From contig NZ_JBFNEO010000139.1 in assembly GCF_040797585.1 (NCBI RefSeq), forward strand, positions 1 to 7,704: a DNA stretch of 7,704 nt, read 5' to 3'. Positions within the stretch are counted from its first letter, which is position 1; each line of letters opens with the position of its first letter. The notes under the pieces were generated by a model. It had not been told where the DNA came from, ran no database searches, and saw only the letters and a program-made list of their open reading frames with translations. The translations under genes were made by a program, and so were the position numbers. This DNA comes from Clostridium_Z sp040797585 (lineage in GTDB: Bacteria > Bacillota > Clostridia > Clostridiales > Clostridiaceae). Positions 1-5,497 of the stretch are shown here, piece after piece.

Positions 1-14
1 CCCCTAGATTAACT

Positions 15-54
15 CATCTAACCTTTAGATGGTTGAAAAAATACCATCTAAAAG
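15..54. repeat. Imperfect palindromic repeat, copy 1 (TTTAGATGG / CCATCTAAA)
   Basis: TTTAGATGG (24-32) is perfectly complementary to CCATCTAAA (44-52) across an 11-nt A-rich loop. A third arm, CATCTAA (15-21), can pair with TTAGATG (25-31) instead, so two mutually exclusive hairpins are possible. A closely similar element lies at 1672-1714. The copy sits upstream of the promoter at 92-120, so it is probably not in the GIY-YIG transcript. It could be the end of an upstream transcription unit, a leader element of a gene to the left on the minus strand, or a small dispersed repeat. No T-tract follows on either strand, which argues against a simple terminator. Confidence 0.55.
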
Positions 55-91
55 AAGTCTTCTAGTAGATTCTTTTAATACATAAGAGAAC

Positions 92-120
92 TTGTAGAAC
101 TAGTTTTATATACTTATAAT
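92..120 (+). promoter_or_regulatory. Sigma-A-type promoter of the GIY-YIG gene
   Basis: A TTGTAG -35 box (92-97), a 17-bp spacer and a perfect TATAAT -10 box (115-120) give a predicted start near 127. The leader would be about 33 nt. A Shine-Dalgarno-like AGAGGA (149-154) lies 5 nt before the ATG at 160. An AAGGAG further upstream (136-141) is too far from the start codon to be the main site. Confidence 0.7.
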
Positions 121-159
121 ATTAATTAAGAATATAAGGAGTTTTAAAAGAGGATAGAA

Positions 160-408
160 ATGTGTTATGTATATATATTAGAATGTGGAGATAAAACTTT
201 ATATACTGGGTGGACAACCAATCTAGAAAGAAGAATAAAAGTCCATAATGAAGGAAAGGGAGCTAAGTACACTAGAGCAAGACTTCCAGTAAGTCTTTTA
301 TACCACGAAGAATTTGAAAATAAAGTTGATGCAATGAAAAGAGAATATGCAATAAAGCAGTTAACAAGAGAAAAAAAGATGAAATTAGTTAAATGTAATA
401 GAGATTAA
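160..408 (+). CDS. Small GIY-YIG nuclease domain protein (YazA/YhbQ, UPF0213-like)
   Basis: This 82-residue protein is a single GIY-YIG domain, the usual size of the stand-alone UPF0213/YhbQ family. The first strand reads YVYIL (3-7), in place of GIY, and the second motif is YTG (15-17). They are followed by NLERRI with the conserved Arg around 24-25, the family segment HN-x-GKGAKYTR (29-39), and AMKREYAIK, in which Glu62 is the expected metal-binding residue. The family fold is that of the UvrC and homing-endonuclease catalytic domain. Stand-alone members are poorly characterised; DNA-repair roles and nuclease activity have been proposed, and no substrate can be inferred here. It has its own promoter and is followed directly by a terminator, so it is probably monocistronic. 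The AGAGGA at 149-154 supports the ATG at 160. Family assignment is firm; cellular role is unknown. Confidence 0.9.
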   Translation: MCYVYILECGDKTLYTGWTTNLERRIKVHNEGKGAKYTRARLPVSLLYHEEFENKVDAMKREYAIKQLTREKKMKLVKCNRD

Positions 409-415
409 ATAAAGT

Positions 416-454
416 AAACCCACTTAAGTAAGGAAAACTTACTTAAGTGGGTTT
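416..454. terminator. Bidirectional intrinsic terminator between convergent genes
   Basis: The arms 416-432 and 438-454 form a perfect 17-bp stem around the loop GAAAA. The minus-strand side continues as TTTACTTTATTT and the plus-strand side as TTTATCTTAT, so both strands have a T-rich tail, better on the minus strand. It starts 7 bp after the GIY-YIG stop codon and 3 bp beyond the dehydrogenase stop, so it can serve both convergent genes. Confidence 0.9.
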
Positions 455-457
455 ATC

Positions 458-1618
458 TTATAGAGCTATGGAAAGGATATTATATATATCATCTCTATTT
501 AATTTCTTTAAGGTTCCTAAAGGACTTTGAATAGAAGCATTATCGGCTATAAAGTCTAAATTTTCCTTTTTAACTCCAACTTCAGTAAGAGTTATAGGAG
601 CTCCCATGGACTTATAGTAGTCTCTTAATGCTTCAATACCTTCTAGGGCAATTTCTTCAGAAGAACCTTCTGTTATACCAAAAATATTTCTTCCCATTTT
701 AGCTAATTTCTCAGTATTCTCTTTATATAAATATTTCATCCAAGCAGGCATTATTATTGCAAGACCTGCACCATGGGAAATATCATTGAAAACACTTAAA
801 GAGTGTTCAATATCATGAGATGCCCAGTCTCCAATTCTTCCATGGAAAACTAAACCATTAAGAGCTAATGTAGCAGCCCATGCCATTTCACATCTAGATT
901 CGTAGTTATTAGGATCTTCTATAAGAATTTTTGAATGCTTAATTACAGTTCTTATGATACCTTCCGAGATTTCATCAGCCATATCTGTATTAGGTGTTCC
1001 ATCGAAGTAAGCTTCAAATACATGGGTTATAGCATCTATTGCTCCATTTACTGTTTGAAGTCTAGGTAGAGTACATTGTACGGAAGGATCAATAATTGAT
1101 ACCTTAGGATAAAGAAGAGGGGAGCCAAATGCCCATTTTTTACCTTCTTCTTCATTAGTTATAACTCCACCAAAATTCATTTCAGACCCTGTAGCTGAAA
1201 GAGTAAGTACTGTGAAAACTGGAATAGCCTTAGTTAATTTACCTTCACCTTCAAATAAATCCCATACATCTCCATCATAAGAAGCTCCAGCAGCTATAGC
1301 TTTAGCAGAGTCTATTACACTTCCTCCACCAAGGGCAATTACCCCTTGAAGATTATGATCGTGAACTAGTTTTATACCTTCCTTTACCTTAGATAACACA
1401 GGATTAGGCTTAACTCCAGAAAGCTCTATAAAATCCACACCATTAGCCTTTAAAGACTCTGTGGCAGCATCATAAACGCCATTTTTAAAGATAGATCCTT
1501 TTCCATAAAGAACTAAAACTTTAGAAAGACCTGAATCTTTTACATATCCGCCTAATTTACCTATGGTGTCTTTTCCAAAAACTAGCTTTGTTGAGTTTTG
1601 AAAAGAGAAATTTAACAT
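458..1618 (-). CDS. Iron-containing (group III) alcohol dehydrogenase, butanol dehydrogenase-like
   Basis: The 386-residue protein matches the length of the BdhA/BdhB, YugJ and YqhD type of Fe-dependent alcohol dehydrogenases (about 385-390). These cytosolic enzymes interconvert aldehydes and alcohols with NAD(P)H, typically reducing butyraldehyde or other short aldehydes at the end of fermentation. Visible features are the N-terminal nucleotide-binding half with LVLYGKGS (35-42) and GGGSVID (97-103), then the all-helical metal domain with ligands Asp195 and His199 (AIDAITH), His268 (WASHDIEHS) and His282 (ISHGAG). All four expected ligands are present. TAAGGAGG sits 7 nt before the ATG, a near-ideal ribosome binding site. 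The gene appears monocistronic, with an extended -10 promoter about 150 bp upstream and a structured leader. NADH versus NADPH preference and exact substrate cannot be decided from sequence; bdhA is a plausible but unproven name. Confidence 0.93.
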   Translation of the reverse strand: MLNFSFQNSTKLVFGKDTIGKLGGYVKDSGLSKVLVLYGKGSIFKNGVYDAATESLKANGVDFIELSGVKPNPVLSKVKEGIKLVHDHNLQGVIALGGGSVIDSAKAIAAGASYDGDVWDLFEGEGKLTKAIPVFTVLTLSATGSEMNFGGVITNEEEGKKWAFGSPLLYPKVSIIDPSVQCTLPRLQTVNGAIDAITHVFEAYFDGTPNTDMADEISEGIIRTVIKHSKILIEDPNNYESRCEMAWAATLALNGLVFHGRIGDWASHDIEHSLSVFNDISHGAGLAIIMPAWMKYLYKENTEKLAKMGRNIFGITEGSSEEIALEGIEALRDYYKSMGAPITLTEVGVKKENLDFIADNASIQSPLGTLKKLNRDDIYNILSIAL

Positions 1619-1626
1619 AAAAAAAC

Positions 1627-1736
1627 CTCCTTAGAGCTATGATTATAGTTTATTTATTAAGAAATTCTTAGCCTTAGATGGCTTTTTTAAGATAGAATAG
1701 AATACCATCTAAAGATTAAAATTACTTAGTAAGGAG
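1627..1736 (-). promoter_or_regulatory. Dehydrogenase leader with Shine-Dalgarno and matching anti-SD
   Basis: On the minus strand the ribosome binding site TAAGGAG (1633-1627) is perfectly complementary to CTCCTTA (1736-1730) in the same predicted leader, giving 7 bp with three G-C pairs. The hairpin at 1672-1714 lies between the two segments, so the outer SD/anti-SD stem could close over an inner hairpin. Such an arrangement could limit translation unless the outer stem is opened. The complementarity is read directly; a regulatory effect is inference, and no known riboswitch class was recognised. Confidence 0.4.
1672..1714. repeat. Imperfect palindromic repeat, copy 2
   Basis: TTAGATGG (1674-1681) pairs with CCATCTAA (1705-1712) across a 23-nt interior. 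An outer C-G pair would form with a one-base bulge. It shares with copy 1 (15-54) a CCTT(T)AGATGG left arm, preceded by TAAC in copy 1 and TAGC here, and an AATACCATCTAAA right arm. Only the interior differs in length and sequence. This copy lies within the predicted dehydrogenase leader, between promoter and ribosome binding site. Confidence 0.55.
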
Positions 1737-1798
1737 CGTAAGATTTTCATATATCATTTAAAAGAGTATTATACCATGGCGCTCCTATAAAAAATCTT
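1732..1798. repeat. Crossed inverted repeats around the dehydrogenase promoter
   Basis: AGGAGCG (1732-1738) is the inverse complement of CGCTCCT (1780-1786), and AAGATTTT (1740-1747) of AAAATCTT (1791-1798). The order is arm A, arm B, A', B', so the two pairings cross rather than nest. At DNA level the arms bracket the -10 box at 1768-1773, which would suit a two-site operator. At RNA level the crossed order is a pseudoknot topology, but the predicted start near 1761 would exclude the distal arms from the minus-strand transcript. The B pair is AT-rich and could be chance. Confidence 0.4.
1768..1776 (-). promoter_or_regulatory. Extended -10 promoter of the alcohol dehydrogenase
   Basis: Reading the minus strand, TGGTATAAT gives a perfect TATAAT (1773-1768) preceded by the TG of an extended -10 element. 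No convincing -35 box is seen at 16-18 bp, which extended -10 promoters tolerate. The predicted transcription start is near 1761, leaving a leader of about 140 nt before the ATG at 1618. The element is flanked by the AGGAGCG/CGCTCCT repeats. Confidence 0.6.
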
Positions 1799-1881
1799 AA
1801 GTATAATTATATTAATAATTATAACTTATAAATGTATATGTTTTGGATTTTAAAACATACCTTTTAATAAAAGTTAATAAA

Positions 1882-1911
1882 ACCACTATAATAGTTTTCC
1901 ATTACAGTGGT
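1882..1911 (-). terminator. Intrinsic terminator of the acyltransferase gene
   Basis: On the minus strand ACCACTGTAAT pairs with ATTATAGTGGT (11 bp, one G-U wobble in RNA) around an 8-nt loop. It is followed by TTTTATTAACTTTT. It begins 16 bp past the acyltransferase stop codon, and should isolate that gene from the dehydrogenase downstream on the same strand. Confidence 0.8.
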
Positions 1912-1927
1912 AACTTAGTCATTAAAA

Positions 1928-2653
1928 TTAATTAGTTTTAGGTAATTTATCTTTAATGATTTCTTTAATTTTACTTGGAAGTAGAGCCTCATCTTCCTTA
2001 GTTAAGTTTTTGGTTTCTACCATAGGATGAATATATACATTAACTTCACCAGGTTTTATTTTATTACCATTAGCCTCCATCAGCTTATAAGATCCATCTA
2101 TGGTTACTGGTACTATAGGAACCTTAGACTTTGTTGCAAGCTTAAAACTTCCTGCTTTAAAGTCACCTATTTTATCACCCTTGCTTCTTGTTCCTTCAGG
2201 AAATATTACTAAGGAATGGCCAGATTTTAAAACCTTAACCCCTTCTATAATTGCAGATGCAGATTTTCTAAGGTTACTTCTATCCATAAATATACAATTC
2301 ATATATCCCATCCAAGTTCTAAGTAGAGGAATTTTTTGCATTTCTATCTTAGAGATGTATCCTTTAGGTTTATCAATATAACTCATAAATATTGCAATAT
2401 CAAAATTACTTTGATGATTACTTACAAATAATACAGGGATATCCTTTGGTATATTCTCTTCACCGAAAACATTTATTTTTGCTCCACTGAGCTTTATATG
2501 AGACATGGCCCATTTTGATGTTACTTTATGTATATACTCTTCTCTTTCTTTAGTAAGTCCTTTTTTATCAAGGGATTTTACCTTATACATGCCAGGCACT
2601 TTTCCAATAAGGCTTGTAGCAAAATGAGTATACCATGCTATAGTTCTTAACAT
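1928..2653 (-). CDS. plsC: 1-acyl-sn-glycerol-3-phosphate acyltransferase (PlsC family)
   Basis: With its start at 2653 the protein has 241 residues, typical for PlsC. It transfers an acyl chain to the sn-2 position of lysophosphatidic acid to give phosphatidic acid at the inner membrane face. All acyltransferase blocks are present (numbered from this ATG): NHQSNFD (79-85) with the HX4D catalytic pair His80/Asp85; CIFMDRSN (120-127); FPEGTRSKG (151-159), which binds glycerol phosphate; and VPIVPVTI (178-185). The N-terminus is modestly hydrophobic and likely membrane-associated. The frame opens six codons earlier at a TTG (2671), but a GGAGGTC ribosome binding site (2661-2667) lies inside that extension and fits the ATG at 2653 with 7-8 nt spacing. 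The gene stands alone with its own terminator. Family is firm; acyl preference is unknown and more than one PlsC homologue is common in such genomes. Confidence 0.92.
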   Translation of the reverse strand: MLRTIAWYTHFATSLIGKVPGMYKVKSLDKKGLTKEREEYIHKVTSKWAMSHIKLSGAKINVFGEENIPKDIPVLFVSNHQSNFDIAIFMSYIDKPKGYISKIEMQKIPLLRTWMGYMNCIFMDRSNLRKSASAIIEGVKVLKSGHSLVIFPEGTRSKGDKIGDFKAGSFKLATKSKVPIVPVTIDGSYKLMEANGNKIKPGEVNVYIHPMVETKNLTKEDEALLPSKIKEIIKDKLPKTN

Positions 2654-2660
2654 AAATATT

Positions 2661-2667
2661 GACCTCC
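2661..2667 (-). promoter_or_regulatory. Ribosome binding site that sets the acyltransferase start
   Basis: GGAGGTC on the minus strand lies 7 nt before the ATG at 2653. The in-frame TTG at 2671 lies upstream of it with no purine-rich site at the right distance, so the longer form is unlikely. Confidence 0.8.
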
Positions 2668-2730
2668 GCAAATTATTAAGTCCATTATATATTTAAAAGT
2701 ATAGTACAAACCTCTCCAATATAAAAGTAG

Positions 2731-2759
2731 ATTTTAAAGTGAGTTATGTAATAATGCAA
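2731..2759 (-). promoter_or_regulatory. Possible acyltransferase promoter
   Basis: On the minus strand TTGCAT (2759-2754), a 17-bp spacer and TAAAAT (2736-2731) make a plausible promoter with a start near 2724 and a leader of about 70 nt. An alternative perfect TATAAT (2689-2684) is closer to the gene, but has only TTTGTA 15 bp upstream as -35. Such boxes occur easily by chance in AT-rich DNA, so neither is secure. Confidence 0.35.
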
Positions 2760-3202
2760 TTTTATATTATGTTTTTATAGAAGATAAGTCATATATTTGA
2801 AATAGAAATTATGTATTTTATAAGGTATAGAAGCTAATAATTTTAATGGTACAGCTTAACTAGTACAATGAGTTAATTTCATCTCCTTATCACACAAAGG
2901 TGAATATTATAGGTTATTTTTATAAAACATAATTATAAAAAATTTGTAACAAAAATATCTAATAAAGGTATGAAGAAGAGGTTTTCATTTCAGTGATTAT
3001 TGAAGAATATAATTTCTTATATTGAAGTAAAATATAAATTATAAAATGAACAGAAAATAAGGTGAAATTATAATTAGCCAGCTAATCAATATTTAGCATA
3101 TGAATTTTAATATGAACCGTATTCATCTAGATGTTAGAACCTGTAGACTAATGATAAAATCAATGATATAAGTAGTTTTAATTTTATTAACAAAGATGTA
3201 AA
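2760..3202. other. Gene-free AT-rich intergenic region between divergent genes
   Basis: No reading frame with a credible start and ribosome binding site was found on either strand, and no tRNA, rRNA or known riboswitch was recognised. It contains small symmetric motifs: TTAACT/AGTTAA (2856-2861, 2871-2876); AATATAA-TTTC-TTATATT (just after 3000); ATTAGC-CA-GCTAAT (3073-3086); ATGAA-CCGTA-TTCAT (3112-3126); and a perfect 10-bp palindrome CATCTAGATG (3124-3133). Most are AT-rich and may be chance. The last three cluster 70-180 bp upstream of the MarR promoter and could be binding sites. Confidence 0.5.
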
Positions 3203-3240
3203 TTGACCATATTGACTATGTAATTTTATGGTGATATTAT
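3203..3240 (+). promoter_or_regulatory. Promoter and candidate operator of the MarR/ABC operon
   Basis: TTGACT (3212-3217), a 17-bp spacer and TATTAT (3235-3240) preceded by TGA (extended -10) form a strong promoter with a start near 3247. The region is also repetitive. TTGACCATA (3203-3211) and TTGACTATG (3212-3220) are tandem near-copies. CATA-TTGAC-TATG (3208-3220) is an inverted repeat over the -35 box, and ACCATA (3206-3211) is mirrored by TATGGT (3227-3232) in the spacer. A repressor bound there would block polymerase, consistent with MarR autoregulation; the binding itself is inferred. Confidence 0.65.
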
Positions 3241-3278
3241 ATATTTTACTTAGACGACTAATTAAATGAGGTGGTAAA

Positions 3279-3728
3279 ATGGAGCTTTTTAATTCAGACT
3301 CCTTATATTATATTTTTGGTGAAGTTATAAAGATGCATTATTATAGAACTCATAAATTATTTGAAAAAGTAGGGCTTTATCCAGGGCAACCCCAATTATT
3401 ATTTTCTTTATTAAGAAAAGATGGGCAAAGACAAAAGGAATTGGCAGAAAAGCTAAAGGTAAAGCCAGCAACTATTACAGTAATGATTAATAGAATGGAG
3501 AAAAATGGGATAATATATAGGGAAAGTGATGATGAAGATCAAAGAGTGTCGAGGGTATATTTAACGGAAAAAGGAAGAGAGATTAGTAAAGAGGTTAAAG
3601 AATTAATTGAAAGTATCAACAATGAATGTTTTAGTAATTTTACAGAGGAAGAACAGGTTATACTTCGTAGATTACTACTTCAATTAAGGGATAATTTAAA
3701 AATAGCATTAGAAGATGACAATACATAG
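3279..3728 (+). CDS. MarR-family transcriptional regulator
   Basis: This 149-residue protein has the standard MarR length and architecture. Helices for dimerisation lie at both ends (about 1-35 and 102-143). Between them is a winged helix-turn-helix with QKELAEKLKVKPATITVMINRME at 52-74 and a wing ending in DQRVSRVYLTEKG (87-99), a close match to the MarR wing signature. MarR proteins are dimeric repressors that usually leave palindromic operators when bound by a ligand. It is the first gene of an operon with two ABC half-transporters 41 bp downstream and has repeats over its own promoter, so it most likely represses itself and the exporter. GAGGTGG (3268-3274) supports the ATG at 3279. The ligand cannot be deduced. 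No cysteine pair typical of redox-sensing OhrR is present; the single Cys is near 117. Confidence 0.93.
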   Translation: MELFNSDSLYYIFGEVIKMHYYRTHKLFEKVGLYPGQPQLLFSLLRKDGQRQKELAEKLKVKPATITVMINRMEKNGIIYRESDDEDQRVSRVYLTEKGREISKEVKELIESINNECFSNFTEEEQVILRRLLLQLRDNLKIALEDDNT

Positions 3729-3763
3729 GAGGAAGTAAAAGTAATAAACTATTAGAAAGGAAG
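3727..3763 (+). promoter_or_regulatory. Two Shine-Dalgarno sites before the first ABC gene
   Basis: AAGGAAG (3757-3763) lies 6 nt before the ATG at 3770 and is the working site. A stronger AGGAGG (3727-3732) overlaps the MarR stop codon TAG, but no ATG, GTG or TTG start follows at a usable distance. It therefore appears orphaned. Confidence 0.6.
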
Positions 3764-3769
3764 AGATAT

Positions 3770-5497
3770 ATGATAAAACTATTTAAGTACTTAAAAAAAT
3801 ATTCTTTACTTATAATTCTTATATTAATATTAGCATTTTTCCAAGCAATGGCAGAACTTAATCTACCTAATCTTATGTCAGATATAGTTGATACAGGGAT
3901 AATAAAAGGTGATATAAATTATATTTTAAAAATTGGAGGATACATGCTTCTTGTGGCATTAGGTGGAACTATATGTGCTGTAGGTGTAAGCTTTTTCTCA
4001 TCTAAGGTGGCATTAGGATTTTCAAGAGATCTTCGTGAGAAGGTATTTGAAAAGGTAGAGAGTTTCTCTTCAAATGAGTTTGATGAACTTGGAACCTCTT
4101 CTCTTATAACAAGAACCACTAATGATATAAACCAGGTTCAACAGGTAATGGTAATGCTTCTTCGTATAGCATTATTTGCACCTATAATGTTTACTGGAGC
4201 TTTAATAATGGCTCTTTCAAAGGATGTTCCCCTATCTTCAGCATTTTTAATTTCCATACCTTTACTTTTAATATTAATTGGAGTTATAGGTAAAATGGGA
4301 CTTCCATTATTTAAGAGTATACAGAAGAAAATAGATAATCTAAATAGAGTAGTTAGGGAAGGGCTTACAGGAATTAGAGTAGTTCGTGCTTTTAATCGTA
4401 CTAGTTATGAAGAAGAACGATTTGACGAGGCAAGTAAAGATTTAACAGAGACATCCATAAAGGTTAATAAGATAATGGCAGTTATGATGCCTATGATGAT
4501 GCTTATATTTAACTTTATGTCCATAGCTATAATATGGTTTGGGTCAAAAAGAGTAGATGCACTAGCAATGGAAGTTGGAGATTTAATGGCATTTCTTCAA
4601 TATGCAATGCAGGTTATGATGGCAGTAGTTATGGTTTCAATTATATTTATAATGATACCTCGTGCTTCAGCATCAGCAGAAAGAATTAACGATGTTTTAA
4701 ATCTAGAGCCTGTAATTAGGGATAATGAAAAAACTAAAACTGCTAATGAAAAAAGAGGATATTTAGAATTCAAAAATGTAGTGTTTAGATATAAGGGAGC
4801 GGAGCATCCTGTATTAAGTGATATATCCTTTAGTACAAATCCAGGAGAAACTACAGCTATAATTGGTAGTACTGGATCAGGGAAATCTGCTTTGGTTAAT
4901 CTTATACCTAGATTCTATGATGTAGAAAGTGGAGAGATTCTAGTAAATGGAGTGAATATAAATCATATGTCTCAAGAAGATCTTAGACATAAAATAGGGA
5001 TAGTTCCTCAAAAGTCTGTACTTTTCTCTGGAACTATAAGGGAGAATATAAGATATGGAAAAGAAGATGCTACAGATGAGGATATTATCCATGCAGCAGA
5101 GATAGCACAGGCTACAGAGTTTATTTCAAATATGAAGGATGGATATGATTCAGAGATAGCTCAGGGAGGAAACAATGTATCTGGAGGACAAAAGCAGCGT
5201 TTATCTATAGCAAGAGCTATAGTTAGAAAACCAGAAATATATATATTTGATGATAGTTTCTCTGCTCTTGATTTTAAAACTGATGCTAAACTTCGTCAGG
5301 CATTAAAGGGTGAAACAAAGGAATCCTCAGTTATAATAGTTGCTCAAAGGGTTAGTACTGTAATGGATGCAGATAGAATAATAGTTTTAGATGAAGGAAA
5401 AATTGCTGGAATGGGCACACATAAAGAACTTTTAGAGAACTGTAGTGTATACAAAGAGATTGTGGCATCACAGCTTTCAGAGGAGGAGATAGCATGA
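3770..5497 (+). CDS. ABC multidrug half-transporter, degenerate-site subunit
   Basis: The 575-residue protein has an N-terminal type IV exporter membrane domain (six segments near 12-32, 54-76, 128-150, 155-176, 236-257 and 271-297) fused to a nucleotide-binding domain (about 332-565). Motifs are A-loop Tyr341, Walker A GSTGSGKS (366-373), Q-loop Gln414, a canonical VSGGQ signature (470-474), Walker B IYIFDD (490-495) and SALD D-loop (498-501). The catalytic Glu after Walker B is Asp495 and the H-loop His is Gln526 (VAQR), so this subunit's own Walker site should hydrolyse ATP poorly. That pattern is known from the degenerate subunits of heterodimeric exporters such as TM287, LmrC and BmrC. 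Its partner is the next gene, which starts within this gene's stop codon. Methionines are dense in segments 5 and 6. Role is likely drug or lipid-like substrate export; the substrate is unknown. Confidence 0.94.
   Translation: MIKLFKYLKKYSLLIILILILAFFQAMAELNLPNLMSDIVDTGIIKGDINYILKIGGYMLLVALGGTICAVGVSFFSSKVALGFSRDLREKVFEKVESFSSNEFDELGTSSLITRTTNDINQVQQVMVMLLRIALFAPIMFTGALIMALSKDVPLSSAFLISIPLLLILIGVIGKMGLPLFKSIQKKIDNLNRVVREGLTGIRVVRAFNRTSYEEERFDEASKDLTETSIKVNKIMAVMMPMMMLIFNFMSIAIIWFGSKRVDALAMEVGDLMAFLQYAMQVMMAVVMVSIIFIMIPRASASAERINDVLNLEPVIRDNEKTKTANEKRGYLEFKNVVFRYKGAEHPVLSDISFSTNPGETTAIIGSTGSGKSALVNLIPRFYDVESGEILVNGVNINHMSQEDLRHKIGIVPQKSVLFSGTIRENIRYGKEDATDEDIIHAAEIAQATEFISNMKDGYDSEIAQGGNNVSGGQKQRLSIARAIVRKPEIYIFDDSFSALDFKTDAKLRQALKGETKESSVIIVAQRVSTVMDADRIIVLDEGKIAGMGTHKELLENCSVYKEIVASQLSEEEIA
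5481..5497 (+). promoter_or_regulatory. Ribosome binding site and ATGA overlap coupling the ABC genes
   Basis: AGGAGGAG (5481-5488) lies within the last codons of the first ABC gene, 5 nt before the ATG of the second. The ATG and the upstream TGA share the sequence ATGA (5494-5497), a classic arrangement for translational coupling and balanced production of two partner subunits. Confidence 0.85.

Noticed and set aside
1..60. CRISPR-like repeat from recurring CATCTAA/TTAGATG units
   Set aside because: The units are inverted arms of hairpins, not evenly spaced direct repeats with unique spacers, and no cas gene is present.
1882..1911. Binding site of the redox regulator Rex near the dehydrogenase
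   Set aside because: No sequence close to the known TTGTTAANNNNTTAACAA pattern is found here or elsewhere in the gap; the structure is a terminator.
2027..2381. Plus-strand open frames opposite the acyltransferase gene
   Set aside because: They lie antisense to well-conserved PlsC motifs, overlap each other and lack ribosome binding sites.
2652..2710. Possible leader peptide overlapping the acyltransferase start on the minus strand
   Set aside because: A short frame opens upstream and ends at the acyltransferase ATG, but its ATG has no ribosome binding site and its TTG is badly spaced; chance is more likely.
2865..2905. Minus-strand AAGGAG followed by ATG and a short frame
   Set aside because: The ATG directly abuts the purine-rich site and the frame closes after 8 codons.
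3919..4119. Minus-strand frame within the first ABC gene
   Set aside because: Antisense to conserved membrane-domain coding sequence, with no recognisable product or ribosome binding site.
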